Assembly: GCA_026414385.1 (NCBI GenBank)
Contig: JAOAJC010000002.1
Span: forward strand, 1-43,971
DNA from: Candidatus Pacearchaeota archaeon
GTDB lineage: Archaea; Nanobdellota; Nanobdellia; Pacearchaeales; GW2011-AR1
Length of the DNA stretch: 43,971 bases
Direction of reading: 5' to 3'
The notes under the pieces were generated by a model. The model was not told where the DNA came from and did not search any database. It worked only from the letters and a program-made list of their open reading frames with translations. This document shows, piece after piece, positions 1 to 8,449 of this stretch. The stretch's first letter is position 1. Each line of letters begins with the position of its first letter. The position numbers and the translations under genes are program-made.

Positions 1-621
1 TGCACTTGATTGTAATGAAAAGTTCTTGAATACATAATTCGCATCATTCGCAGAATTGCTCGCCGTCTCTTCAAGAATATACCATGTTGAACCATCATAC
101 CACTTTGCTTTAAATTCGTCAGCAGGATCAATTCCTATCAATCTCCTATAATAACTAAAAGTTATATTCTGATATCCTTGCGTGCTAACAACTATCTCAA
201 TAACACTTGCTGGTTCTGTCGTTGATTGTGGCATCGCCTCTGCATAATATGTTCCCTGATATGGGTTTGTTGTAGCTATTGTCCAATTAGAACTCCCAGA
301 AGCACAGCTCAAATTCCAACCATTTGTTGTAAAAGAACCGGATTCAAAATCCTCAAAAAAAATGCCAGAACTATTTAAACTTGCTTGAATTGAAATTAAA
401 TTGTCTTCTTTATTTGAAAGAACTGAGAAAATGCTATTATCGTTTTCTTCCATTTTATTGTCAAAAAAAGAAAAATTCTCCAAAATCAAAGAATTATCTG
501 ATTCATTATAAGAAATAGCAAAACTAATTGCAAAAATACTAAACATCAAGAAAAAAGAAACCAAGATTATATAATTTAATAATTTGCAATTTATTCTACA
601 ATTTATTTTTTTAATAATCAT
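1..621 (-). CDS. secreted surface protein, C-terminus beyond window
   Basis: The frame stays open from an ATG at 621 to the window edge (207 codons), so the ORF track missed it. The N-terminus has two Lys and one Arg followed by a hydrophobic stretch (about residues 16-34, with YIILVSFFLMFSIFAISFA) that reads as a signal peptide or anchor. The mature part is Ser/Asn/Thr-rich. FFEDFESGSFTTNGW opens a concanavalin/MAM-like beta-sandwich module typical of large secreted archaeal and bacterial proteins. A GGAGG ribosome site lies 9 nt before the ATG, and the start overlaps the end of the RHH gene, so translation is probably coupled. Export and beta-sandwich are inferred from composition; ligand or enzymatic role is unknown. 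Confidence 0.75.
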   Translation of the reverse strand, partial: MIIKKINCRINCKLLNYIILVSFFLMFSIFAISFAISYNESDNSLILENFSFFDNKMEENDNSIFSVLSNKEDNLISIQASLNSSGIFFEDFESGSFTTNGWNLSCASGSSNWTIATTNPYQGTYYAEAMPQSTTEPASVIEIVVSTQGYQNITFSYYRRLIGIDPADEFKAKWYDGSTWYILEETASNSANDANYVFKNFSLQSSA

Positions 622-760
622 TCTTTTTACCCTCCGAAACTATTTTTTTCATCAATAATTCAATTTTCTTTGACATAACTATTGCATTTTCATCGCAATA
701 TTTTTGAAAATCCGAATAAATTTTATTATCAATGCTTAAAGTCACCTTCCTTTTTGACAT
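611..760 (-). CDS. small ribbon-helix-helix transcriptional regulator
   Basis: A 49-aa ORF below the track cutoff: MSKRKVTLSIDNKIYSDFQK, then a second helix ending in SEGKKNDY. The pattern is that of an RHH (MetJ/Arc/CopG) fold: a short basic strand (KRKVTLSI), helix A (NKIYSDFQKYCDENA) and helix B (MSKKIELLMKKIVSEG). RHH proteins dimerise and put the strand into the DNA major groove. Its last codons overlap the start of the downstream surface-protein gene by 11 nt, so both are probably one transcript. A palindromic TATA and an inverted repeat directly upstream would suit autoregulation. Fold assignment is by pattern only. Confidence 0.7.
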   Translation of the reverse strand: MSKRKVTLSIDNKIYSDFQKYCDENAIVMSKKIELLMKKIVSEGKKNDY

Positions 761-781
761 CAAAATATCTAAGTATTCTGC

Positions 782-793
782 ATATTTAAATAT
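782..793 (-). promoter_or_regulatory. TATA box for the RHH/surface-protein operon
   Basis: Perfect palindrome ATATTTAAATAT centred about 27 nt before the RHH start codon. This is the spacing expected for an archaeal TATA element driving a leaderless mRNA. Confidence 0.5.
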
Positions 794-799
794 TTCTGT

Positions 800-821
800 A
801 TACTTACATAAATATAAGTAT
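800..821. promoter_or_regulatory. inverted repeat, candidate RHH operator
   Basis: ATACTTA (800-806) and TAAGTAT (815-821) form a perfect 7-bp inverted repeat with an 8-nt spacer. Further AGTAT/ATACT half-sites lie nearby (772-776, 837-841). The cluster sits just upstream of the TATA element of the RHH gene, a usual place for a repressor or activator site. Binding is inferred. Confidence 0.4.
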
Positions 822-859
822 AAATATGTAAATAGAAGTATGAAGAAAATGTTTTTGCA

Positions 860-988
860 TTACACTACTTTTGATTTCCTTATGCCTATTGAGTTTATTT
901 TAGCTAATAAACCATAATAATCGTCGTTTGTTAGCTTAATTTTTCTGGTTCTCGCTCTTCTAATCTGGTTGTTATTTGTGTTGATCAC
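860..988 (-). pseudogene. possible truncated RHH-like peptide
   Basis: A 42-codon frame from a GTG reads MINTNNNQIRRARTRKIKLT then NDDYYGLLAKINSIGIRKSKVV and stops. The part RKIKLTNDDYYGLLAKINSIGI looks like the strand and first helix of an RHH or MobC-like domain, but the second helix is missing. It could be a remnant of a regulator or chance coding. There is no clear ribosome site. Low confidence. Confidence 0.3.
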
Positions 989-1078
989 TAACTATTAATT
1001 ATAAACAATAAATTTCAAATTATTTGCAATTCTTTCTATGCGAGCTTTTTAATCTTTATTATTCTTAATTAGATATTT

Positions 1079-1086
1079 TTATATAC
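1079..1086 (+). promoter_or_regulatory. TATA element for the 1107 gene
   Basis: TTATATAC lies 21-28 nt before the ATG at 1107, fitting a leaderless transcript. No Shine-Dalgarno sequence precedes the ATG. Confidence 0.45.
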
Positions 1087-1106
1087 TATAATTATTTATA
1101 AATTTT

Positions 1107-1889
1107 ATGAAAAAAATTATCCTTTCATTAATTTTTCCAATAATTTTATTATTGTCTTCTGTTTCGGCTGACAAAATAGAGATTTATCCAACAAAAGAGA
1201 TATTTTTACCAAGAGAGAAAATAACTTTCAAAGTTTCTGTTTATGATGACTTAAATATGCCAATTGATTCTGATGTTAAAATTTTGATAGAAGATGCAGA
1301 AAAAACAAGAATAATTGAACAAAACATAAAATCAAATAAATTTGTTGATATCGCTCTCGGAGAAAATGCCCCGTCAGGATATTGGAAAATAATTGCTTTT
1401 TACAAGAATATTGAATCATCATCTATTTTTATGATAGAAACAGCAGAATTAGCCAAATTTGAATTAGTTGGAGATATTTTAACTATAACAAATGTTGGAA
1501 ACACAAGATATACTAAAACAATTCAGATTGTAATAGGTGAAAGCATAGGAACAAAACAAATTGATTTAGGTGTTGGAGAAAAAATAAGTTTTAGATTGGT
1601 TGCTCCATCAGGAACATACAACATAAAAATAACTGACGGAAAAAATACTCTCGTCCAGCCAAATGTAGCTTTAACAGGAAAGGTTATAGGAATATTAGAT
1701 GAAACACCACTTTCCCAAAGCCCAATTACGACAAGCATGGATAACAAAGACAATCTATATTCAGATAATCCGCCAATTTTAAGAAATAAAACTTTTGCGT
1801 ATATTTTTATAATTATGGTTATCGCAGGAGCGATTCTTATTGCAATAGAGAGGCATTACAGAAGGCGCGCACATCTCGCAGGATATTAA
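1107..1889 (+). CDS. exported, C-terminally membrane-anchored Ig-like protein
   Basis: Of 260 aa, residues 1-21 (MKKIILSLIFPIILLLSSVSA) are a classic signal peptide with an alanine cleavage site. The middle is beta-rich with an MG2/Big-type opening (IYPTKEIFLPREKITFKVSVY), suggesting one or two Ig-like domains. Near the C-terminus a single helix (TFAYIFIIMVIAGAILIAI) is followed by RHYRRRAHLAGY, a basic stop-transfer tail. Predicted topology is outside-facing with the tail in the cytoplasm. No catalytic motif is visible. Such proteins are common in DPANN envelopes, but the function of this one is unknown. Confidence 0.75.
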   Translation: MKKIILSLIFPIILLLSSVSADKIEIYPTKEIFLPREKITFKVSVYDDLNMPIDSDVKILIEDAEKTRIIEQNIKSNKFVDIALGENAPSGYWKIIAFYKNIESSSIFMIETAELAKFELVGDILTITNVGNTRYTKTIQIVIGESIGTKQIDLGVGEKISFRLVAPSGTYNIKITDGKNTLVQPNVALTGKVIGILDETPLSQSPITTSMDNKDNLYSDNPPILRNKTFAYIFIIMVIAGAILIAIERHYRRRAHLAGY

Positions 1890-1894
1890 TTCTA

Positions 1895-2710
1895 TCATCC
1901 GTAATAAGCTCTTATTATCTTATTTCTACCAGATTCTTTTGCCTGATATAACAATTCATCAGCAGAAGCAAGCAAGTGCTTACTATTTTTATACTCCCCA
2001 TGAAAAGTTGCTAAACCAATACTCACTGTTATGTTTTTATTCGGTTGTTTTTCTTCACCCGGGAAATGATTGTTTGCAACAGCTTTTCTTATCCTTTCCC
2101 CTATTCTTATTGCATTTTCATAAGATGTTTCAGGAAGTATCACGACAAACTCTTCACCCCCGAATCTCGCTAAACTATCCACTTCCCTTATTTTATTTTG
2201 AATTATTTTAGCTACTTTTTGCAACAATAAATCTCCAGCAAGATGTCCGTTGTTATCATTATATTTTTTAAAAAAATCAATATCTATCATCATTATTGTT
2301 AATGGATGTCTAAATCTTGAAGCTCTTTTTATTTCCTGTTCAAGTATTTTATGCAACGCCCTCTTATTATAAACCCCAGTCAGCTCATCAATAAATGTTT
2401 TTTTTCGTATATTGAAATATATGTTTACCATATAACCTATTGCTAACAAAGAAGCAACAAGCCCTCCACCAAGCGCAATTAATTCCACAACCACAATATA
2501 ATAAATTGACGAAACACTGTTTGTTATTTTTGTTAATGTATTGATAAACTCACCAGAAAACATCCCGCTTATTGTTAATATTGCCCCCCTTATTAAATTA
2601 ATGTTTGTTTTTATGGCAATATAAGAAAATGACGAGAAAAATACGACTGCAATCATTATAAGCGCTACGACAACATACAAGCTTTTTTCAAGCCTCTTTA
2701 ATTCAACCAT
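1895..2710 (-). CDS. membrane-bound GGDEF diguanylate cyclase homologue
   Basis: Two transmembrane helices (about residues 10-33 and 70-96) precede a GGDEF domain that opens with DELTGVYNKRAL. The domain holds the metal-binding DIDFFKKYND, a GGEEF active-site loop at 184-188 and an RxxD motif (REVD, 175-178) exactly five residues upstream, the standard inhibitory I-site spacing. All residues expected for making cyclic di-GMP from two GTP appear intact. No sensor domain is present beyond the short loop between helices. It is convergent with the exported protein at 1107 (5-nt gap). GGDEF proteins are very rare in archaea, so acquisition from bacteria is likely. Confidence 0.9.
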   Translation of the reverse strand: MVELKRLEKSLYVVVALIMIAVVFFSSFSYIAIKTNINLIRGAILTISGMFSGEFINTLTKITNSVSSIYYIVVVELIALGGGLVASLLAIGYMVNIYFNIRKKTFIDELTGVYNKRALHKILEQEIKRASRFRHPLTIMMIDIDFFKKYNDNNGHLAGDLLLQKVAKIIQNKIREVDSLARFGGEEFVVILPETSYENAIRIGERIRKAVANNHFPGEEKQPNKNITVSIGLATFHGEYKNSKHLLASADELLYQAKESGRNKIIRAYYG

Positions 2711-2758
2711 AAAATATTAATGCAAAAACTATTTAATAATCTATCTCTAAAATAAATA

Positions 2759-3325
2759 ATGTCAATATACATTATAGAACATCTTGAACCAAAAATTTGG
2801 GAATGGTGCTTAATTGAATATAAAAATATCTCAAAAATAGTTGGAAAAAATAATTTGTGGTTCACAAACATAAAAGAAAAAAGCAAAGCATTAAAAGAAT
2901 TATCTAAACACGGAAAAATAATAACAAAATCTGTTAAGGACTTAAATTTAAAAAATGCTTGCGTTCTCGACCCAGAAGCAAAAAAAACTTTATCATCAAA
3001 GGAAGCTAAAAAATTTGATTTTTTCATTTTTGGTGGTATTCTCGGAGACTATCCGCCAAAAAAAAGAACAAAATCCGAACTAACCACTCATCTAAAAAAA
3101 GCAAAAGCCAGAAATTTAGGAAAATGCCAATTCTCAACAGATAACGCTGTTTTTGTTACGAAACAAATAATCCTTGGAAAAGAATTAAGCAAAATGAAAT
3201 TCATAAATGAACTAACAATTAAAATAAATGACATCGAATCAACAATTCTTCCTTTTTGCTACCCTATCATAAACAAAAAACCACTAATAAGCAAAGAACT
3301 AATAAAATATCTAAAAAGTCATTGA
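2759..3325 (+). CDS. SPOUT-class methyltransferase, DUF431/Sfm1-like
   Basis: A 188-aa protein with the DUF431/COG2428 look: an N-terminal MSIYIIEHLEPKIWEWCLIEY and a knot region FGGILGDYPPKKRT. These resemble archaeal members and yeast Sfm1, a SPOUT enzyme that methylates an arginine of ribosomal protein uS3. The C-terminal segment supplies the trefoil-knot SAM site in this family. Archaeal members have been annotated as RNA or protein methyltransferases, and the substrate here is not known. It is divergent from the GGDEF gene with 48 nt between starts. Family call by motif. Confidence 0.7.
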   Translation: MSIYIIEHLEPKIWEWCLIEYKNISKIVGKNNLWFTNIKEKSKALKELSKHGKIITKSVKDLNLKNACVLDPEAKKTLSSKEAKKFDFFIFGGILGDYPPKKRTKSELTTHLKKAKARNLGKCQFSTDNAVFVTKQIILGKELSKMKFINELTIKINDIESTILPFCYPIINKKPLISKELIKYLKSH

Positions 3326-3392
3326 TTTTTTATCTTAAAATATATTTAGGTTATTCGGATAAAATTATAAACTAATTTGTTTTTTTTATCAC

Positions 3393-4526
3393 ATGAAAAA
3401 AGACGGGAAAAAAGGAATTTATTTGTTAGGGGCATCAAGCTTTTTTAATGATTCTGGAAGCGAAATGATTGCTCCAATTCTTCCGTTTTATATTACCTCT
3501 CTTGGTGGAACAGGATTGGCCGTTGGTTTATTATCAGGTTTAAGAGAAGGACTCTCAAGCATATTCAAATTAATCGGTGGATTCTACTCCGACAGGATTG
3601 GAAAAAGAATGCCAATTGTTTTTTTAGGTTATTTTATTTCTGTAGTTTGTAGATTTTTACTCTCTCTTGCAAATTTCTGGCAGCTTGCTCTTGCTTTTGT
3701 ATCAATTGAAAGAATTGGAAAATCAAGGGATGCCCCGCGAGATGTCTTAATTACGAAATTTACAAAAAAACGGGGATGGGGTTTTGGAATTCACCAAATG
3801 TTTGATACATTAGGGGCAGTTGTTGGTTCTATTTTAATTTTAATTTTCGTCTTAAAATTTAATTTTTCATACAAAACAATTATTCTAATTGCTGGAACAA
3901 TTTCATCTTTATCACTTATCCCGTTGTTTTTCGTAAAAGATAAAAAGACAAAACCAACAAAAAACAGAATGTTTTTTAATATTCAAAATATTAACAAACA
4001 CTTAAAATATCTAATATTAGTGTTCATTGTTTTCTCTATCGCAAATTTTGGACTTTATATGTTCATGCTATTAAGGGCAAAAGAGATAACAGGAACAATC
4101 GCGGGAGCAATTGGATTAGGAGTTATATTTAATATGAGCTGGGCAATATTATCACCATATTTCGGAAAATTATCAGACAAATTTGGAAGAAAAAACATAA
4201 TATTCGTCGGCTATCTTATCTTTCTTTTTGTTGTCATAGGGTTTTTATTTGCTTCTTCAATTCTCTTTTTAGCAATTCTGTTTTTCTTTTACGGGGTTGT
4301 TTATGCTATAACGCAAGGAAATCAAAAAGCATTCGTCTCCGATTTTATAACAAAAAACGAAGGAACAATATTCGGAGTTTATCAATTCTCAATAGGAATT
4401 GCAAGCATAATTGGTGGCACAATTGCAGGAATTTTATGGGATATCTCGCCTAATCTAATGTTTGCATATCTCTCTATTGTCTCGCTTATATCCTTAATCT
4501 TATTTTCATTTGTTAAAAACAAATAA
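3393..4526 (+). CDS. MFS transporter
   Basis: A 377-aa integral membrane protein with 10-12 hydrophobic helices. The first loop has GGFYSDRIGKRMP, the MFS signature between helices 2 and 3, and a second copy, GKLSDKFGRKN, opens the C-terminal half. The segment IERIGKSRDAPRDVLI is characteristic of an MFS subgroup of putative drug or metabolite exporters in archaea and bacteria. Substrate is not predictable. An AT-rich TATA-like stretch (about 3360-3372) lies about 25 nt before the ATG. Confidence 0.85.
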   Translation: MKKDGKKGIYLLGASSFFNDSGSEMIAPILPFYITSLGGTGLAVGLLSGLREGLSSIFKLIGGFYSDRIGKRMPIVFLGYFISVVCRFLLSLANFWQLALAFVSIERIGKSRDAPRDVLITKFTKKRGWGFGIHQMFDTLGAVVGSILILIFVLKFNFSYKTIILIAGTISSLSLIPLFFVKDKKTKPTKNRMFFNIQNINKHLKYLILVFIVFSIANFGLYMFMLLRAKEITGTIAGAIGLGVIFNMSWAILSPYFGKLSDKFGRKNIIFVGYLIFLFVVIGFLFASSILFLAILFFFYGVVYAITQGNQKAFVSDFITKNEGTIFGVYQFSIGIASIIGGTIAGILWDISPNLMFAYLSIVSLISLILFSFVKNK

Positions 4527-4778
4527 TTATCTTAATTCTAAACCCTTCACTCTTGCTTCCATATACAAACTACGAGGACATCTCTTATTTGAAAAAGCAC
4601 ATATTACGCAACATTGAGCAATCGGAGTATTTACTTCCTTGTTACATTTCGGGCATACAAATTTTTGAGGACAACTCTCAATATCCACAATCGCCTTGTT
4701 TCTTTTTGAACAATGTGGGCATTTTAAAAAAACGTTTTTTGGAATTTTAATAATGCTCTTTTTTCTACCCATTATCAA
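4527..4778 (-). CDS. small zinc-ribbon protein
   Basis: 83 aa with paired cysteines: CPHCSKRN, CPKCNKEV, then CCVICAFSNKRCPRS. The first two CxxC pairs make one zinc ribbon; the last cysteine cluster may bind a second metal. The start ATG overlaps the stop of the upstream 121-aa gene (ATGA, 4 nt), so they are translationally coupled. An ATG two codons in is an alternative start. No family name recognised; a nucleic-acid or protein-binding role is plausible. Confidence 0.65.
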   Translation of the reverse strand: MIMGRKKSIIKIPKNVFLKCPHCSKRNKAIVDIESCPQKFVCPKCNKEVNTPIAQCCVICAFSNKRCPRSLYMEARVKGLELR

Positions 4779-5140
4779 ATCCTATTTTTTGAACAATTTT
4801 GTCTAATTTCTGCCAAATTTTTATTTATTTTATTATTAGGGTTGTTAATTTCTGTGCAAATTCCTTTAAACTCGCCAGGAGCTTTTTTCTCAATTAAAAT
4901 TTTGATTATTGGGTTCTTGCATCCGCTTGCAAACTCATTTTGTATTTTTTCCCATTTTGTTTCGACAACAGCTAACTTTGAACAATCCCCCTGCATTAAT
5001 GCGCTAATATCCTCTTGAATTGTTTTATCATTTGCAATAGATATTATTTGTATTGCTTGATAAATTGTTATAAAAACAATAGAGCACAAAATTGCTAATA
5101 TAAACAAAATAACTAATAAAATTTTTATCCACAACCTCAT
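4775..5140 (-). CDS. single-span membrane protein of unknown function
   Basis: 121 aa. Residues 5-30 (IKILLVILFILAILCSIVFITI) form one transmembrane helix or uncleaved signal anchor. The rest is soluble, charged, and has four cysteines (GDCSK, SGCKN, GICTE, NCSK), which could form two disulfides if it faces outside. It is the first gene of a two-gene unit with the zinc-ribbon protein. No family recognised. Confidence 0.6.
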   Translation of the reverse strand: MRLWIKILLVILFILAILCSIVFITIYQAIQIISIANDKTIQEDISALMQGDCSKLAVVETKWEKIQNEFASGCKNPIIKILIEKKAPGEFKGICTEINNPNNKINKNLAEIRQNCSKNRI

Positions 5141-5170
5141 ATCTAATTAAAAGTTTAGCCCTATAAAAAT

Positions 5171-5563
5171 TTATTTTTTGTTTTTCTTTTCCCAATTATT
5201 TATCGTGTTTCTTAATGTCCCTAAAGTTAAATCAATACAATGAAATTTTGCTTCTGGTATATCCCCCAACTTTTTTGCAATATCTTGCTCGCTTATTTTC
5301 TTTGCTTCTGGTATGGTTTTACCTTTAACAAGTTCTGTTGTTGCAGAAGCACTAGCAACAGCAACTGCACAACCCAGCGTATCAAATTTTATGTCTTTAA
5401 TATAATCAACTTCTTTACCATCAACTTTTTTCTTCCCAATTTTTACAAAAAAAGCCATCGTATCTCCACAAGAACCAATTTCCTCTCCAATAGCATCAGG
5501 ATTCTCTATTTTTCCCCTATTTTTTGGATTTTTATAATACTCAATTATTTTCTCAATCCCCAT
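5171..5563 (-). CDS. iscU: IscU/NifU-type iron-sulfur cluster scaffold
   Basis: 130 aa, the normal IscU length. It starts with IEKIIEYYKNPKNRG, as in IscU, and carries the three scaffold cysteines: GSCGDTM, DTLGCAVAVASASA and FHCIDLTLGTL. The aspartate after the first cysteine, important for cluster release, is kept. Family members assemble 2Fe-2S or 4Fe-4S clusters with a cysteine desulfurase, which is not in this window. It is transcribed divergently from a ferredoxin only 50 bp away. Confidence 0.9.
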   Translation of the reverse strand: MGIEKIIEYYKNPKNRGKIENPDAIGEEIGSCGDTMAFFVKIGKKKVDGKEVDYIKDIKFDTLGCAVAVASASATTELVKGKTIPEAKKISEQDIAKKLGDIPEAKFHCIDLTLGTLRNTINNWEKKNKK

Positions 5564-5613
5564 TCTTAAATAAAATCAACAACCTATAAAAACCCTTTTG
5601 TTTATTAAAATGT

Positions 5614-5811
5614 ATGGTAAAATACAAAATTTCAATTGATGAAAACAAATGCATAGGTTGCGGGGCTTGTGCAGCTGTTTCCAAAAATTTTGAAATTCTT
5701 GATGGAAAATCAAGAGTTAAAAAATCCCAAATTACCGATAAAGATTTTAAGTTAAATAATGAAGCAGCCAATCTCTGCCCAGTTCGCGCAATAAAAATAG
5801 AAAAAATTTGA
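5614..5811 (+). CDS. small 4Fe-4S ferredoxin
   Basis: 65 aa. ENKCIGCGACAAV gives the CxxCxxC motif and LCPVRAI supplies the fourth ligand, so the protein binds one 4Fe-4S cluster. The acidic middle and the short beta strand at the N-terminus (VKYKISID) match mono-cluster ferredoxins. It carries low-potential electrons; partner enzymes are not indicated. It shares a 50-bp intergenic region with iscU and stops 4 nt before the P-type ATPase, with which it may be cotranscribed. Confidence 0.9.
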   Translation: MVKYKISIDENKCIGCGACAAVSKNFEILDGKSRVKKSQITDKDFKLNNEAANLCPVRAIKIEKI

Positions 5812-5815
5812 ACAA

Positions 5816-8449
5816 ATGACAACCTGGCATGCAATAGATAAAAAAGAGGTTTTAGAAATTTTAAAAACTTCGGAAAAAGGTTTGTCGGAAAAAGAAGCAG
5901 AAGAACGATTAAAAAAATATGGTTATAACGAAATAAAACAAGTTTTAAAAATTAATCCCATAAAAATATTTTTGCAGCAATTTAACTCTATCTTTGTTTA
6001 TATTCTCTTATTAGCTGCAATATTTTCCCTACTTATAAAACATTATGTTGATTTCTCAGTTATTTTTGCGATTATCATAATTAATTCTTCAATAGGTTTT
6101 TTTCAACAATATAAAGCAGAAAAAACAATTCTTGAAATGAAAAAATTACTCGTTTCAAAAGTTAGAGTTTTAAGAAATAATGTCCTAAAAGAAATTTCTT
6201 CATTTGAAATCGTTCCCGGAGATATTTTGTTTGTGTCAGAAGGCGATAAGATTATGGCTGATTGCAGAGTTATTTATGAAAACGAACTTGAGACAAACGA
6301 AGCAATTCTTACTGGTGAGAGTTTTCCAGTTAAAAAAACAACAGAAAAAGTCCCATTAGAATCTGGAATTTTTGAGAGGAAAAACATTGTATTTATGGGG
6401 ACTTCTATTGTTAAGGGTTCAGCTCATCTGGTTGTTGTATCAACTGGAATGTCAACCGAATTTGGAAAAGTCGCTTCATTAGTTCAAGAAGTTCAACCTG
6501 AAAAAACCCCTCTTGAAAAGAAGATTGATGGCTTTTCAAAAAATGTTGCGCTTATTATCTCAATTCTTACAATAATTACAATATTCGTTGGATTATTAAG
6601 GGGGGAAGAAATATTTAATATGTTTTTAACAGGAATTGCTCTTGCCGTAAGCGTTATTCCAGAAGGATTGCCAGCAGTCATAGCCATTACTTTAGCCTTA
6701 GCAATTGGAAGAATGAAAACCCAAAACGCACTAATTAGAACACTGCCTGCAGCAGAAACTCTTGGCAGAACAACAGTTATATGTGTTGACAAAACAGGAA
6801 CAATCACCGAAGAAGAGATGGTTGTAACTAAATTATATTGCGGAAAAAAATTCTATGAAATCAAAGATGAAAAATTTTTCTCAGATAATAAAAAAATCAT
6901 TCCACTAAAAAACCAAGATATCAAAACATTGTTAAAAGTAGGAATAATGTGCAACAACGCAAGAATTGAGAATATTGACGGAAAAATAAAAATTATTGGT
7001 GATTCTACAGAAAGAGCACTTGTTTTATCAGCAGAAAAAGCAGGATTATCAAAAAAAGAAACAACAGAAAAAGAAGAACGAATTTATGAATTCTCTTTCT
7101 CTTCAAAAAGAAAGTTAATGTCAATAATAAGAGAAAGTGATAGAAGGTTAATAAGCTACCTAAAAGGTGCGCCAGACATAATTATAGAAAGATGCACGAA
7201 AGAAATAGTAAACGGAGAAATTATACCTCTAACTACGAATAGGAAAAAAGAACTTTTGTCAATATCTAATGAAATGTCTTCCCAAGCATTAAGAGTGTTG
7301 GCTTTTGCATTTAGGTATGTTCCTGAGAAATTCACGCAAGAAATAGCAGAACATGGATTAATTTTTGTTGGTTTTCAAGGAATAATCGACCCTCCAAGAA
7401 AAGAAGTTAAAAAAGCAATAGAAGAATGTAAAACAGCAGGAATAAAAGTAAAAATGTTTACTGGAGATTCTTTGCTTACTGCAGAAGCAATTTCAAATAT
7501 GATAGGATTAGACGGAGGCAGCATAGATGGTAAAGAGTTAGAAAAACTTTCAGAAGAAGAATTTAATAAAGCAGTCATAACAAAAAACATTTTCGCAAGA
7601 ATAACGCCAGAAATTAAATTAAAAATTATAAAAACCTTAAAACAACAAAAAGAAATTGTTGCTGTTACAGGAGATGGCGTTAATGACGTATTAGCTCTTA
7701 AAGAAGCGCACATTGGTGTTGCAATGGGAATGAGGGGAAGTGATGTTGCCCGAGAAGTCTCTGACATAATCCTTCTTGATGACAATTTTAATTCAATAGT
7801 TAAAGCAATCAAAGAAGGAAGAAGAGTTTATGATAATTTAGAAAAATCAATAAAATTTCACCTTTCTGCCAATTTTGGTGAGTTGCTCCTCGTTCTTTTT
7901 GCAATGATTCTCGCGATGCCATTGCCTATGCTTCCACTCGCAATATTATGGATGAACTTAATAACAGACTCTCTCCCTAGTTTGTCACTAAGTGTAGAAA
8001 AAGAAGAAGAAAACCTAATGAAAAGAAAACCAAAAAATCCAGAAGAAACAATATTAAAAGACATATGGAAATTTGTTATTACGGCAGGATTGATTACCTT
8101 TATTGTGGTTTTAATATTGTTTTTTGTTTATTATCAAACAAATTTGCAAAAAGCAAGAACAATTGCTTTGACAACAGCAGTATTTTCAGAACTATTCTTA
8201 CTATTCACTTGTCGCTCAAAAGACAAAAACATATGGGAAATCGGGATATTTTCTAATAAATTTGCATTATATTCTGTTATTGGAGCAGCAATTTTGCAAT
8301 GTATTGCAATATACTCCCCGCTATCAACAATATTTGGCATTGAAAAATTAGCAATATCTGAATTATTAATGGCAATAATTGTTTCTTCGTCAGCGTTTAT
8401 TTTCTTTGAAATTAAAAAATTCGTAAACCGAAAATCTATAAATCAATAA
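5816..8449 (+). CDS. P-type cation ATPase, PMR1/SERCA-like (probably Ca2+)
   Basis: 877 aa, full length. The order is N-terminal cation-ATPase domain, actuator domain with LTGESFPV (near 165), PEGLPA in helix 4 (near 282), phosphorylated Asp325 in CVDKTGT, nucleotide-binding domain with KGAPD, hinge TGDGVND (near 618), then six C-terminal helices with NLITDSLPSLSLSVE in helix 6. The PEGLP and NLxTD motifs are those of calcium (PMR1/SERCA) pumps, so it likely exports Ca2+ or Mn2+ using ATP. The 3' end overlaps the convergent methyltransferase gene by 14 nt. Confidence 0.9.
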   Translation: MTTWHAIDKKEVLEILKTSEKGLSEKEAEERLKKYGYNEIKQVLKINPIKIFLQQFNSIFVYILLLAAIFSLLIKHYVDFSVIFAIIIINSSIGFFQQYKAEKTILEMKKLLVSKVRVLRNNVLKEISSFEIVPGDILFVSEGDKIMADCRVIYENELETNEAILTGESFPVKKTTEKVPLESGIFERKNIVFMGTSIVKGSAHLVVVSTGMSTEFGKVASLVQEVQPEKTPLEKKIDGFSKNVALIISILTIITIFVGLLRGEEIFNMFLTGIALAVSVIPEGLPAVIAITLALAIGRMKTQNALIRTLPAAETLGRTTVICVDKTGTITEEEMVVTKLYCGKKFYEIKDEKFFSDNKKIIPLKNQDIKTLLKVGIMCNNARIENIDGKIKIIGDSTERALVLSAEKAGLSKKETTEKEERIYEFSFSSKRKLMSIIRESDRRLISYLKGAPDIIIERCTKEIVNGEIIPLTTNRKKELLSISNEMSSQALRVLAFAFRYVPEKFTQEIAEHGLIFVGFQGIIDPPRKEVKKAIEECKTAGIKVKMFTGDSLLTAEAISNMIGLDGGSIDGKELEKLSEEEFNKAVITKNIFARITPEIKLKIIKTLKQQKEIVAVTGDGVNDVLALKEAHIGVAMGMRGSDVAREVSDIILLDDNFNSIVKAIKEGRRVYDNLEKSIKFHLSANFGELLLVLFAMILAMPLPMLPLAILWMNLITDSLPSLSLSVEKEEENLMKRKPKNPEETILKDIWKFVITAGLITFIVVLILFFVYYQTNLQKARTIALTTAVFSELFLLFTCRSKDKNIWEIGIFSNKFALYSVIGAAILQCIAIYSPLSTIFGIEKLAISELLMAIIVSSSAFIFFEIKKFVNRKSINQ

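Noticed and set aside
732-917. 61-aa plus-strand ORF
   Set aside because: It is antisense to the RHH gene and its promoter region; composition is not protein-like and no ribosome site or TATA fits its start.
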